Positions 1 to 8,134 of a DNA stretch of 64,000 bases are shown here, one piece after another. The notes below the pieces were generated by a model. It was not told the origin of the DNA, ran no database searches, and worked only from the letters and a program-made list of their open reading frames with translations. This DNA is from Candidatus Oscillochloris fontis. Its GTDB lineage: Bacteria; Chloroflexota; Chloroflexia; Chloroflexales; Chloroflexaceae. Positions within the stretch are counted from its first letter, which is position 1, and the number at the start of each line of letters is the position of its first letter. The stretch covers positions 124,001-188,000 of the forward strand of contig NZ_RYFD01000001.1 of the NCBI RefSeq assembly GCF_004138135.1, in the 5' to 3' direction. The translations under genes and the position numbers were made by a program.

Positions 1-569
1 TGATCACGCTCGCGGGCCTCGTCATCTTTGCGATGCTGGTGCCGGCCCCGCTTGAAGACCTGGCCAACCCTGCGCATCCACCCAATCCGGCTAAGGCCGC
101 CTGGTACTTCCTGGGGGTGCAGGAGTTGTTGCTGCACATGCACCCGCTGGCAGCGCTGCTCGTGAGTCTGATCGGTGGGCTGGGGTTAGCGGTGCTGCCA
201 CTCTGGGATCGTGATGCCGCCGATGAGGGGATCTATTTCCGTTCGCCAACCGGGCGTCTGGCCGGGTTGATCGGCGCTCTCTGGGCCGTGCTCTTCACCC
301 CGCTGCTGGTGCTCGTGGATGAGTATTGGCTCGATCTGCCGACCCTGCTCGCCCCGTTACCGACGCTGGTCTCGAACGGGTTGCTCCCGCTGCTACTGAC
401 GCTGGCCGGGTTGGCGGCGATCTATGCCGGGTTGCGCAGTGGCCTGCGCGCCCGCCACAGTGAGGCGCTAGTGGGGCTCTTCAGCTTTGTGTGGGTGGCG
501 TTGTTGGTGTTAACCGCCGTGGGGATCTGGTTCCGGGGCGAGAATATGGCTTTGATCTGGCCATGGTAG
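1..569 (+). CDS. Cytochrome b/b6 C-terminal domain protein (partial, 5' end outside window)
   Basis: The frame is open from base 3 and runs off the left edge, so only the C-terminal about 188 residues are seen. The segment has the subunit IV type signature PNPAKAAWYFLGVQELL, which occupies the position of the PEWY quinol-oxidation loop, followed by about four hydrophobic helices. In the family this part anchors the quinol-oxidising site of a bc1/b6f-type complex in the membrane. It lies 12 bases before a Rieske gene and upstream of a cytochrome c gene, the expected operon partners. Whether the haem-binding N-terminal half is fused to it or separate cannot be told from this window. Confidence 0.88.
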   Translation, partial: ITLAGLVIFAMLVPAPLEDLANPAHPPNPAKAAWYFLGVQELLLHMHPLAALLVSLIGGLGLAVLPLWDRDAADEGIYFRSPTGRLAGLIGALWAVLFTPLLVLVDEYWLDLPTLLAPLPTLVSNGLLPLLLTLAGLAAIYAGLRSGLRARHSEALVGLFSFVWVALLVLTAVGIWFRGENMALIWPW

Positions 570-581
570 GGGAGAATTTCT

Positions 582-1064
582 ATGACACACGATACAACCA
601 TGTCCCGCCGCGACTTTCTTACCTTGGGGATGAGTGCCGTGGGCTTGCTCGGCCTGCTCCAGATGGGTGGCATGACGCTCCAGTTCCTCGGCCCGCGCCG
701 GGTGGAGGGCGAGTTTGGCGGGCTAGTCGAGGCGGGGCTGGCTGATAGTTTCCCCCCCGCTTCGGTCACGGAGTTCCCCGATGGGCGCTTCTTTCTGGCG
801 CGTACCAGCGATGGCGGCTTCCTGGCCGTTTCGCGGCGCTGCACCCATCTGGGCTGTGCGGTGAGTTGGGAGGCCAGCCAGAACCAGTTTGCCTGCCCGT
901 GCCACGGTTCGCACTTCGACCTCCAGGGCGATGTGCAGAACCCGCCCGCGCCGCGTCCGCTCGATACCTACCCGATCTCTGTGCGCGACGGGGTGTTGGT
1001 GGTGGATACCGCGAAGGCGATTCCGCGTGATCAGATTGCGCCAGAGCAGTTGTTGTATGTCTAA
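582..1064 (+). CDS. Rieske 2Fe-2S protein of the bc-type complex
   Basis: The 160-residue product has a twin-arginine-like N-terminus (SRRDFL at residues 8-13) followed by a hydrophobic segment, as expected for Tat-exported, membrane-anchored Rieske proteins. The two cluster-binding boxes are present: CTHLGC near residue 87 and CPCHGSHFD near residue 105, giving two Cys and two His ligands plus the disulfide cysteines. A second ATG at 600 would begin directly at MSRRDFL. The ATG at 582 is kept because GGGGAG lies just upstream. In the complex this protein takes an electron from quinol and passes it to cytochrome c. Confidence 0.95.
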   Translation: MTHDTTMSRRDFLTLGMSAVGLLGLLQMGGMTLQFLGPRRVEGEFGGLVEAGLADSFPPASVTEFPDGRFFLARTSDGGFLAVSRRCTHLGCAVSWEASQNQFACPCHGSHFDLQGDVQNPPAPRPLDTYPISVRDGVLVVDTAKAIPRDQIAPEQLLYV

Positions 1065-1079
1065 GAGGGGAAATATGCG

Positions 1080-2201
1080 ATGCGCTACCCGCTTATTGCC
1101 GGTTTTACCGCGCTGCTGGTACTCATAACCGCGCTGGCGATCTATACGGCGCGTGAAGAACAACGTATGCAGACCGCGCAGGCCGATCTGCGCCAGGTGG
1201 CGATCACCGATGCCTCGGTGGTCTATGTGCAATATTGCGCCACCTGCCACGGGGCGACGGGTGAGGGGATTGGGGCCACGCCGCCGCTCGATAATGAGGG
1301 GGTGCGCGGCATGGATTACGACACGCTCTTCAAGACGATAGCACGCGGGCGCTATGCTACCGCGATGACCGGCTGGCATGTGGATGAGGGTGGCATGCTC
1401 ACCACCTATGAGATTGACCAGTTGGTGGCGCTGTTGCGCTATGGCGAGTGGCCGCAGGTGCGCGAGCTGGCCGCGCAACAGGGGATGATCCCGGTCAGTC
1501 TGGCGGCACCCGAAGTGGCCGCCGAGCAGATCGCGGCGATCAGTGCGCTGGGGCCAGAAGGCAGTATCTGGGCCAACGGGCTGAACCTGTATGCCCAGAA
1601 CTGTACCACTTGCCACGGGGCGACGGGAGAGGGAAGCAGCCTCGCGGTGGCGCTGAACACCCCAGAGCTACGCAGCCAGGACGCAGCAACGATCACGCGC
1701 ACCATCACTGAGGGCGTGCCGGGAACGATGATGGCGGCGTGGAACAAGGCGCTGCAACCAGAGGAGATCAGTGCGCTTGCTGAGTTCCTGCGGCACTGGG
1801 ATCAGGTCGAAGCTGCCGGAATTGCGCTGAGCGCCCCCACGATTGAACAGATCGATCTCGGTGACGCCGAGGCAGTCTTGGCGCTGGGCGAGCGGCTCTT
1901 CACCACCACCTGCACCACCTGTCACGGCGAGAACGGATCGGGCGGGGTTGGGCCAGCGATCAACAGTCAGCAGTTCCTCAGCCGCAAAGATGATGCTGCG
2001 ATTGAGCAGACGATCATCGAAGGGGGGCACCGCGCCAATACGGGCATGCCCGCCTTTGGCGACCGGCTGACGAGTGTGGAGATCACGGCGCTGGTGCGCT
2101 ATATCCGTTCGCTCCAGGCCACCGCACCCAGCGTCGCCAACCCACGTGGCACCCAGCAGGGGGGCGGCGGGCCGCCATGGTTGCGCGATGGGCCACCGTA
2201 G
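1080..2201 (+). CDS. Tri-haem c-type cytochrome
   Basis: The 373-residue protein starts with a hydrophobic anchor (about residues 5-22) and carries three CxxCH haem c sites: CATCH, CTTCH and CTTCH, spaced about 120 and 110 residues apart. Each sits in a cytochrome c domain with the GATGEG or GENGSG sequence after the histidine. AGAGGGG at 1064-1070 is a good ribosome-binding site for the ATG at 1080. As third gene after cytochrome b and Rieske it is probably the electron acceptor of that complex. The C-terminus ends in a Gly/Pro-rich tail, and the TAG stop is the start of the downstream GTAGAGACGC repeat. Confidence 0.92.
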   Translation: MRYPLIAGFTALLVLITALAIYTAREEQRMQTAQADLRQVAITDASVVYVQYCATCHGATGEGIGATPPLDNEGVRGMDYDTLFKTIARGRYATAMTGWHVDEGGMLTTYEIDQLVALLRYGEWPQVRELAAQQGMIPVSLAAPEVAAEQIAAISALGPEGSIWANGLNLYAQNCTTCHGATGEGSSLAVALNTPELRSQDAATITRTITEGVPGTMMAAWNKALQPEEISALAEFLRHWDQVEAAGIALSAPTIEQIDLGDAEAVLALGERLFTTTCTTCHGENGSGGVGPAINSQQFLSRKDDAAIEQTIIEGGHRANTGMPAFGDRLTSVEITALVRYIRSLQATAPSVANPRGTQQGGGGPPWLRDGPP

Positions 2202-2326
2202 AGACGCAAGATATTGCGTCTCCACACCCGGAGATGTAGAGACGCAAGATATTGCGTCTCTACCTACCCGACGCAACATCTTGCATCTCTACCTACCCGA
2301 CGCAAGATATTGCGTCGCTACCCTAC
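2198..2326. repeat. Repeat family C, cluster 1 (four palindromic units)
   Basis: Four units with the palindromic core GACGCAAGATATTGCGTC (one unit has a CATCTTGC variant) are separated by short linkers such as CTACCTACCC. The cluster fills the whole gap between the convergent cytochrome c and pheT genes. The cytochrome c stop codon (2199-2201) is the TAG of the first GTAGAGACGC. The pheT stop (2323-2325 on the minus strand) lies in the last CTACCC linker. A second cluster of the same family is at 52107-52191, again between convergent genes. The units could fold as hairpins in transcripts from both sides. Confidence 0.9.
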
Positions 2327-4908
2327 CCGCGAATCGTCGCCCCGATCTCACGCTCCAAGCCACCGATAATCTTCTTGCGCACCTTCACCAACGCATCGTC
2401 GGTGAGGGTGCGGTCGCTGGCGCGGAAGGCGAGGTGGTAGGTGAGGCTGCGCTTGCCCTCGCCCACCTGTGGCCCGCTGTAGACATCGAAGAGGGTGAGT
2501 GATTCGAGCAGATCGCCTGCACCGCGCCGGATGAGTGCCGCAACGGTGGCTTCGGCAACCTCGACCGGGGCGGTGATCGAGAGATCCTGCACAATCGCCG
2601 GGAAGCGCGAGATCGAACTGAAGTGGGCTTTGTCGCTAGCCGCAAAGAGCACATCCAACTCGATCTCGGCCATGGCGGCGCGGGTCAGGCTGATCTCCAA
2701 GCGCTCGCGTACCGCCGGGTGCAGTTCACCCAACACGCCCACCACCTGCGTGCTTGCGGAGGTCTTACTCTTCTTGTCGGCCTTGGTCTCCAACACGAGT
2801 ACGGCTGAACGGCCCGGATGGAAACGCTCATCATCCGTCAGTGGCGCGTAGCGCACCCGCTCGCTCAGGCCCAGCCGCTCCACCAACACCTCCACCACCC
2901 CCTTGAGGTCGTAGAAGCCCATCGGCTCACGCTGCGTGGCCTGCCAGCCCTCCGCCTCACGCGGGCCAGCCAGGGCAATGCCCAGGCGGCGCGGTTCGGC
3001 GGGGAGCCAACCCTCTGCTTCGCCCATCTGCTCCGGCTTCAGATAGACTCGACCCACCTCAAAGACCGCCACCCGCTCGCGCTCACGCAGGTTGTTGCTC
3101 AGCGCCTCGCCCAACGAGGGTAGCAGCGAACGACGCATGTAGGTGCGTTCGGGGGTGTTGGGGTTAGCCAACTTCACATACTGCTCGGCCTGAGCCGCAC
3201 CAGGCTGCACGTTGGTCACCAGCGGCATCGCAATCAGCGAGTGGGTGATCAGTTCATCTAGGCCACACCCAACCATCACATCGCGCACCTTATGTTCGAG
3301 GCGCAATTCCTTATGATCCTCGGAGATCGGCAACGCATCAGCCAGCCGCATCTCAGGGATGCGGTCATAGCCATAGATCCGCGCCACCTCCTCGCAGAGA
3401 TCGGCCAGGATCTCGACATCCAAGCGGAACGAGGGCACCGTCACGCGCACGGTTGGCTCATGCACATAAGTAGCGAAGTCACCCAGGCCACTGCCACCAT
3501 AGAGTTCGCAAGTGAACCCAAGACGCATGAGGATGTCGGCGATCTCGCGGGCGGTGAGATGAATCCCGACGATACGTGCCACCTCGGTGGGGGCCAGATC
3601 GAGGCTGATCGTCTGCCAGGGGCGCGGGTAGGCATCCACAAAGCCCTGGGCCACTGTACCACCCGCGTAGAGGCGCATCAGTTCAAGGGCGCGGCGGAGG
3701 GCCAGCAGCGGCAGGTTGTAGTCCACGCCGCGCTCAAAACGCCGCGAAGCCTCACTGGGCAACTTGAGGCCGCGCGCCGTCTTACGGATCTGTACGGGTT
3801 CCCAGATCGCGGCTTCTAGCAGCACGGCGGACGTACTCTCACTCACCTCACTACTCTCGCCACCCATCACCCCCGCCACCGCCAGCGGGCCACTGGCATC
3901 ACACACCATCAGCGGGGTATGGCTCAGGCCACTCTCGGCCCCTGGGGTCAGCGAACGCTCCTTACCATCCAGGGTCAGCAGGTGCTCACCGGGTTGGGCG
4001 CTGCGCACAATCAACTGACCGCTCTGCACCTTGGCATAGTCGAAGGCGTGGGTCGGTTGGCCCCACTCCAGCATGACATAATTAGAGATGTCCACGATAT
4101 TGCTGATCGGGCGCATGCCGGCATAGGTCAAGCGGCGCTGCATCCACTGGGGCGAAGGGCCAACCTGTACCCCCTCGATCAGGCCCAAGGTGAAACGCGG
4201 GCAGAGCGCAGGCTCGACAATCTCCACCCCAGCGCGGCCCTCCAGCGGCGCACCCACAGCCACCACCTGCGGATCGGGCAGGGTCAGTTCAGCCCCGGTG
4301 ATCGCCGCCACCTCGCGGGCCATACCCACAATCGAGAGACAGCGCGCATAGTTGGGGGTGAAGTCGAGTTCGAGCACCACCTCACCCAAGAAATCGCGCA
4401 ACGGCACACCCACCGGCGCATCATCTTCGAGGATGATGATCCCATCATGCTCCTCGGAGATCCCCAACTCCTTCTCGGAGCAGAGCATGGCGTCACTCAT
4501 CACCCCGCGCACCGGGCGGCCCTTGAGGGTCGTGATCACCCAGCCCTCAGCGTGGCCATCATAGAGCCGCGAACCCTCTTTGGCATAGACCGCCTTGAGC
4601 GGATGGCTGAGCGGCCCCTGGCCCCGGTAGGGGAAGAGGTTGGGTGCCCCGGTGACAACCGTATGCGGCTCGGCAGCCCCATAATCCACATCGGCCAGCA
4701 CTAGGCGCTCGGCATTGGGATGCGGCTTCACCTCAAGGATGTTGCCCACCACGATCTTCTCCGGGTCCCAGGGCAGTTCGCTGCCCTCCAGACCAATGGA
4801 GCGAATATCAACCACCTCCATGCCACTCAGGGTGAGGCGCTGAGCCAACTCCTCCACCGGCATGGTGATCGCAACAAATTCACGCAACCAACTCAAAGGA
4901 ACTTTCAT
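2323..4908 (-). CDS. pheT: Phenylalanyl-tRNA synthetase beta subunit
   Basis: The 861-residue product starts MKVPLSWLREFV, typical of PheT, then shows the tRNA-binding (EMAP-like) domain, the B3/B4 editing region, the B5 domain and a C-terminal ferredoxin-fold anticodon-binding domain (SISRFPAIVQDLSITAP onward). PheT forms the alpha2-beta2 enzyme that charges tRNA-Phe. It is slightly longer than the usual about 800 residues. No pheS is adjacent in this window, although pheST is an operon in many bacteria. No strong ribosome-binding site is visible before the ATG, but a good promoter lies at 4954-4983. Confidence 0.97.
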   Translation of the reverse strand: MKVPLSWLREFVAITMPVEELAQRLTLSGMEVVDIRSIGLEGSELPWDPEKIVVGNILEVKPHPNAERLVLADVDYGAAEPHTVVTGAPNLFPYRGQGPLSHPLKAVYAKEGSRLYDGHAEGWVITTLKGRPVRGVMSDAMLCSEKELGISEEHDGIIILEDDAPVGVPLRDFLGEVVLELDFTPNYARCLSIVGMAREVAAITGAELTLPDPQVVAVGAPLEGRAGVEIVEPALCPRFTLGLIEGVQVGPSPQWMQRRLTYAGMRPISNIVDISNYVMLEWGQPTHAFDYAKVQSGQLIVRSAQPGEHLLTLDGKERSLTPGAESGLSHTPLMVCDASGPLAVAGVMGGESSEVSESTSAVLLEAAIWEPVQIRKTARGLKLPSEASRRFERGVDYNLPLLALRRALELMRLYAGGTVAQGFVDAYPRPWQTISLDLAPTEVARIVGIHLTAREIADILMRLGFTCELYGGSGLGDFATYVHEPTVRVTVPSFRLDVEILADLCEEVARIYGYDRIPEMRLADALPISEDHKELRLEHKVRDVMVGCGLDELITHSLIAMPLVTNVQPGAAQAEQYVKLANPNTPERTYMRRSLLPSLGEALSNNLRERERVAVFEVGRVYLKPEQMGEAEGWLPAEPRRLGIALAGPREAEGWQATQREPMGFYDLKGVVEVLVERLGLSERVRYAPLTDDERFHPGRSAVLVLETKADKKSKTSASTQVVGVLGELHPAVRERLEISLTRAAMAEIELDVLFAASDKAHFSSISRFPAIVQDLSITAPVEVAEATVAALIRRGAGDLLESLTLFDVYSGPQVGEGKRSLTYHLAFRASDRTLTDDALVKVRKKIIGGLEREIGATIRG

Positions 4909-4953
4909 GGTACGGTCGCTTTCATGATTTTGGTACGAGGCAATACCGTGCGG

Positions 4954-4983
4954 ATTGTAGCCGAGTCAACAAAAGGATGTCAA
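4954..4983 (-). promoter_or_regulatory. Promoter of pheT
   Basis: On the minus strand TTGACA (4978-4983) and TACAAT (4954-4959) are separated by 18 bases, close to the sigma-70 consensus. Transcription would start near 4947, leaving a leader of about 40 bases before the pheT ATG. The -35 box lies 4 bases from a 51-bp perfect palindrome. Confidence 0.75.
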
Positions 4984-4986
4984 GAA

Positions 4987-5102
4987 CGGGTTGGGGTGGT
5001 GGTTGGCGGCTCAGCCGCCAACCACCACCCCAACCCGTGGGGTTTTTCCGGGAGCCTGCGGCCCCCGCCCCCCCGCGTATGGAGCTGCGCCCCATACGCG
5101 GG
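4987..5102. repeat. 51-bp perfect palindrome followed by a second hairpin
   Basis: Bases 4987-5011 and 5013-5037 are perfect inverted copies around a single central base. A second hairpin has 11-bp arms at 5072-5082 and 5092-5102 and is followed on the plus strand by a T-rich run. The block fills the gap between pheT and the glycoside hydrolase gene. GGCGGC..GCCGCC stems also follow near 5118-5140. It resembles the hairpins of family A but is not a clear copy of it. Some of it may act as a terminator for the glycoside hydrolase transcript. Confidence 0.75.
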
Positions 5103-5151
5103 TTTTTGTTGTTTTTTGGCGGCCAAGCCGCCAAGCCGCCCCACTAAAGAG

Positions 5152-6954
5152 TTACGGTACCAACTCGATCTGATCGATGTAGAAGACCGACTGTACTCGC
5201 CCCGCAGCATCCTGGATCACCAGATCACTCAGGTTGGCTGGGTTGCCCAACTGGCTCAGCGGAACCTCGATCTGTACCCAACTGTTGGTCAGCGTTGGCA
5301 AGGCGAACGTTGCGCTGGTCGTTCCATCAGCACTGCGCACCCAGAGGTTAAGTTTCTGCTTACCTCCGGCACCATGTGCCCAGAAGCGCACCTTGGTATA
5401 GCCCTGGGTACTTAGCGCCTGATCGGTGTGTACGTAGAACCCGGCCCATGCACGTTTGTAGGTGACGGAGATGGAGTGTGTACCAACCTTCTTCTTGGCG
5501 GTAGAACGCAGATTGACTGAGCTATCCCACGACCAGTTGGCCCATCCGGTTGCGAGGCTATCGGCGTAGATAACCGAGGATGTTGCAGGCACCGGAGTAG
5601 CGGTTGGTGGCACCGGAGTGGCGGTTGGTGGCACCGGGGTGGTCGTCGGCGGCACGGCGGTGGTCGTCGGCGATACCGGGGTAGCGGTTGGCGGCACCGG
5701 AGTGGTCGTCGGCGTACTGCCACCCGTAGTGATATTCACCTCACGAGCGTAGGTCGTGTTGAAGGCTTTGAAGGCGGTGGCAATATCATTCCAACCACCT
5801 GCGTCATCCACATTCTCGTAGCTCCAGGCCCAAGCTCCGCCATAGCAGTTGCTATGCAACTTCTCTAGCAGGCCCGCCGGGTTATACCCCGTATCGCCCG
5901 CATTGGCCGGGAACTCTCCGATCACCGTCGGCTTATCGAAGCCTGCGGTGGCCCAATCAATCAGGGTTGGCGAATAGCTCCAATAGACTCCATCACCATT
6001 CATCCAGCCATAGTAATGGATCTGATAGAAGTCCAGGTAGCCCTTGGCATCATAGGGGGTGAGCGCCGAATCCTTCCAGACATTGCCGGTGGCACCAAGT
6101 GAGACATCACTATTCCAACGCATCGCCGCACTGCCCACCGTGGTCAACTGGTTGGAATTGCGATGGATCGCGCCGGAGATCTCGGCGATGAAACGCTGCA
6201 TCTGGGCCAGAGTGACGGGTGAGCTGATCTGGGGATCAACTGCGCCCAAGTCGCTGATACCAAACTCCGGCTCATTGAAGATATCCCAACCCATGACATT
6301 GGGATGTGTCCCGATGGTATAGCTGGTGCCGGGTACCGGGTAGGCCAACATCGGCAGTAGCGCCTTATTGATGAACGAGGCGCGCTTCGTCGCATTAACG
6401 ATCAGGTCGGTATGCCCACTCGCATGCTCTCCACGGGTATAGCCGTTGGAGTCGGGCAGGAGCATATCGAAGCTCCACAGATTAAAGACGATCCGAATAT
6501 TGTATTCCTGGGCCAATTTAATTGCATCGGCCATACTGGGTAATGTATTGGCATCGAGGCCCGTCACCGCTCCACCTGAGGTAGAGGCGAATTCAGGGGC
6601 ACCACGGCCATCTGCGAAGACCCACCAACGCACCGTGTTGATGCCGTTGGCCTGGAGGGCCGCAAACATCTGGCGCGTCCTTTCAGTTGAGTAGGTATGC
6701 TGTCCCCACTCCTCAACCGTGCCGAAATCGGCACCATAACCACCACTCTGCCAGGGTACATTGACCCCAGAGAGGAACCAGCGACCACCTTGGAAGGTAA
6801 CGAGATGGGACTGGTTGGTAGGACAAGCGGATGCAGCCGAGACGATATTGGAAGAGTTGGTAAAGCTGGGAAGTAGTGTGAGGATGAGACCGAAGATCAG
6901 GCTGCTGAGGGTGGTGATCCGTAGAATCGACTGTGGACGATGGGAGCCTTGCAT
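5152..6954 (-). CDS. Secreted glycoside hydrolase (GH5-like) with C-terminal carbohydrate-binding-like domain
   Basis: The protein of about 600 residues has a signal peptide (hydrophobic stretch, then SAASA), a TIM-barrel hydrolase domain, a Thr/Pro linker built of repeated TPVPPTATPV-like units, and a beta-rich C-terminal domain of about 140 residues. Clan GH-A marks are visible: WDIFNEPE holds the expected acid/base Glu and VIGEFPA the expected nucleophile Glu. It probably cuts a mannan- or cellulose-like polysaccharide outside the cell, but the substrate cannot be told. The ATG at 6954 is preferred to that at 6960 because AGGAG (6961-6965) is then 6 bases away. The linker is repetitive at DNA level. 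Confidence 0.85.
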   Translation of the reverse strand: MQGSHRPQSILRITTLSSLIFGLILTLLPSFTNSSNIVSAASACPTNQSHLVTFQGGRWFLSGVNVPWQSGGYGADFGTVEEWGQHTYSTERTRQMFAALQANGINTVRWWVFADGRGAPEFASTSGGAVTGLDANTLPSMADAIKLAQEYNIRIVFNLWSFDMLLPDSNGYTRGEHASGHTDLIVNATKRASFINKALLPMLAYPVPGTSYTIGTHPNVMGWDIFNEPEFGISDLGAVDPQISSPVTLAQMQRFIAEISGAIHRNSNQLTTVGSAAMRWNSDVSLGATGNVWKDSALTPYDAKGYLDFYQIHYYGWMNGDGVYWSYSPTLIDWATAGFDKPTVIGEFPANAGDTGYNPAGLLEKLHSNCYGGAWAWSYENVDDAGGWNDIATAFKAFNTTYAREVNITTGGSTPTTTPVPPTATPVSPTTTAVPPTTTPVPPTATPVPPTATPVPATSSVIYADSLATGWANWSWDSSVNLRSTAKKKVGTHSISVTYKRAWAGFYVHTDQALSTQGYTKVRFWAHGAGGKQKLNLWVRSADGTTSATFALPTLTNSWVQIEVPLSQLGNPANLSDLVIQDAAGRVQSVFYIDQIELVP

Positions 6955-7229
6955 GTGCATCTCCTAGAGGACTAGGGCTGGGGTGTAGTGGAGGATGTTC
7001 TTAAACATTTTGTCATCTTCGCCGCCATAATTGTTATACGTCTTTTATGAGGGTACCACTATAGCCCAGTGGTACTAGATTTTTGCGCTATAAAGTCTTG
7101 CATACGTACTAAGACCACTCCGAGATATGAAAAATTTGTCATATTGGGCAAAGAGATGACATGGTGAATGACTACATAAGAGACGGCCCATGCGGGCCGT
7201 CTCGTCGGTAAGGTTTGCGGGCTACGAAG
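6955..7229. other. Intergenic region, AT-richer, with one family D hairpin
   Basis: No gene is seen. The stretch is more AT-rich than its surroundings and should hold the promoter of the hydrolase gene, but no convincing -35/-10 pair was found. The only clear structure is the GAGACGGCCC hairpin at 7180-7203. Confidence 0.6.
7180..7203. repeat. Repeat family D, copy 1 (hairpin after korB)
   Basis: GAGACGGCCC and GGGCCGTCTC form a perfect 10-bp stem with a 4-base loop, 26 bases beyond the korB stop. It could act as a terminator or 3'-end stabiliser of the kor transcript, but it lacks a following U-run. Related copies occur at 44584, 44648 and 50683. Confidence 0.8.
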
Positions 7230-8075
7230 CTACGCGAGGTAGCGTTCCAGATGTGCCTGCGTATCAAACGGCTTCGCCCCGGAGGGCATCGGCATGGAGG
7301 TTGGTTGCCCCTGATAGAAGAGGCCCAGCGGCATGCGCTCGGTCTCTAGGGCGTAGCGCATCGCGGCGACTCTATCCTGCGGATTGTGGTCGTCGGGGAT
7401 CTGGTAGACCTGATCCTTAAAGATCTGGTAGGTATCGAAATAGCTCACACACGGGCTGAGGACGTGGATAAAACTGAAGCCCTGATGCTCCATCCCCTTG
7501 CGGATCAACTCGGCGAGTTGCTTGGGGTTGCTAGAGAAGCCGCGTGCGACGAACGAGGCTCCACTGGAGATCGCCAAGCCCAACGGGCGCATCGGCTGAG
7601 CTTGGTTGCCCATAGGCGTAGACTTGGTGATATGGCCATAGGGCGTGGTGGGCGAAGTCTGGCCCTTGGTGAGGCCATAGATCTCGTTATCCATCACGAT
7701 ACAGGTGATATTGATGTCGCGGCGGAAGGCGTGCGGCAGGTGGCCCGCGCCGATGCTAAAGAAATCGCCATCACCACCGACCGCCAGCACCGTCAGGTCG
7801 GGGCGTGCCAACTTGATGCCCTGGGCCGCCGGCAGGGCGCGCCCGTGGACGGTGTGCAGGCCATAGGAGCGCAGGAAGACCGGCAGGCGCGAGCTACAGC
7901 CAATGCCGGAGGCAATCGCCAGATCCTTGGGATCGATCTGAAGTGCCGCGAGTGACTGCTGAATCGCAGCCAACACCGCGTAGTCACCACAGCCGGGGCA
8001 CCAGATCGGCTTAATATCGGTCTTGTAATCAGCGGGCTTGCGCACGATCACATTGGGATCGAGGATAGCAGTCAT
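7230..8075 (-). CDS. korB: 2-oxoacid:ferredoxin oxidoreductase, beta subunit
   Basis: This subunit binds thiamine diphosphate and a 4Fe-4S cluster. Visible are CPGCGDY near the N-terminus, GIGCSSRLP, the thiamine-diphosphate motif GDGDFFSIGAGHLPHA followed by MDNEIYGLTKGQ, and a late cysteine in SPCVSY, the usual four cluster ligands. Together with KorA it interconverts a 2-oxoacid (2-oxoglutarate or pyruvate) and acyl-CoA using ferredoxin. The frame is open to a GTG at 8108. ATGs at 8087 and 8075 are alternatives, and 8075 gives the usual N-terminus MTAILDPN. It follows korA in one transcript. The substrate is not certain from sequence. Confidence 0.93.
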   Translation of the reverse strand: MTAILDPNVIVRKPADYKTDIKPIWCPGCGDYAVLAAIQQSLAALQIDPKDLAIASGIGCSSRLPVFLRSYGLHTVHGRALPAAQGIKLARPDLTVLAVGGDGDFFSIGAGHLPHAFRRDINITCIVMDNEIYGLTKGQTSPTTPYGHITKSTPMGNQAQPMRPLGLAISSGASFVARGFSSNPKQLAELIRKGMEHQGFSFIHVLSPCVSYFDTYQIFKDQVYQIPDDHNPQDRVAAMRYALETERMPLGLFYQGQPTSMPMPSGAKPFDTQAHLERYLA

Positions 8076-8134
8076 AGCAGTAACCATATCTCCGTATTGC
8101 CGATCCACGCAGCGCGCACCGGCAACATAGCAAC

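Noticed and set aside
723-1616. Long open frame on the minus strand opposite Rieske and cytochrome c
   Set aside because: It is the shadow of two clear genes in GC-rich DNA, has no family features and no ribosome-binding site.
2198-2326. Possible CRISPR array of short repeats
   Set aside because: The units are palindromic, separated by only about 10-18 bases of similar linker, and there are no unique spacers of 30-40 bases or cas genes.
3919-4704. Open frame on the plus strand inside pheT
   Set aside because: It is His/Arg-rich with no recognisable domain and lies fully opposite pheT.
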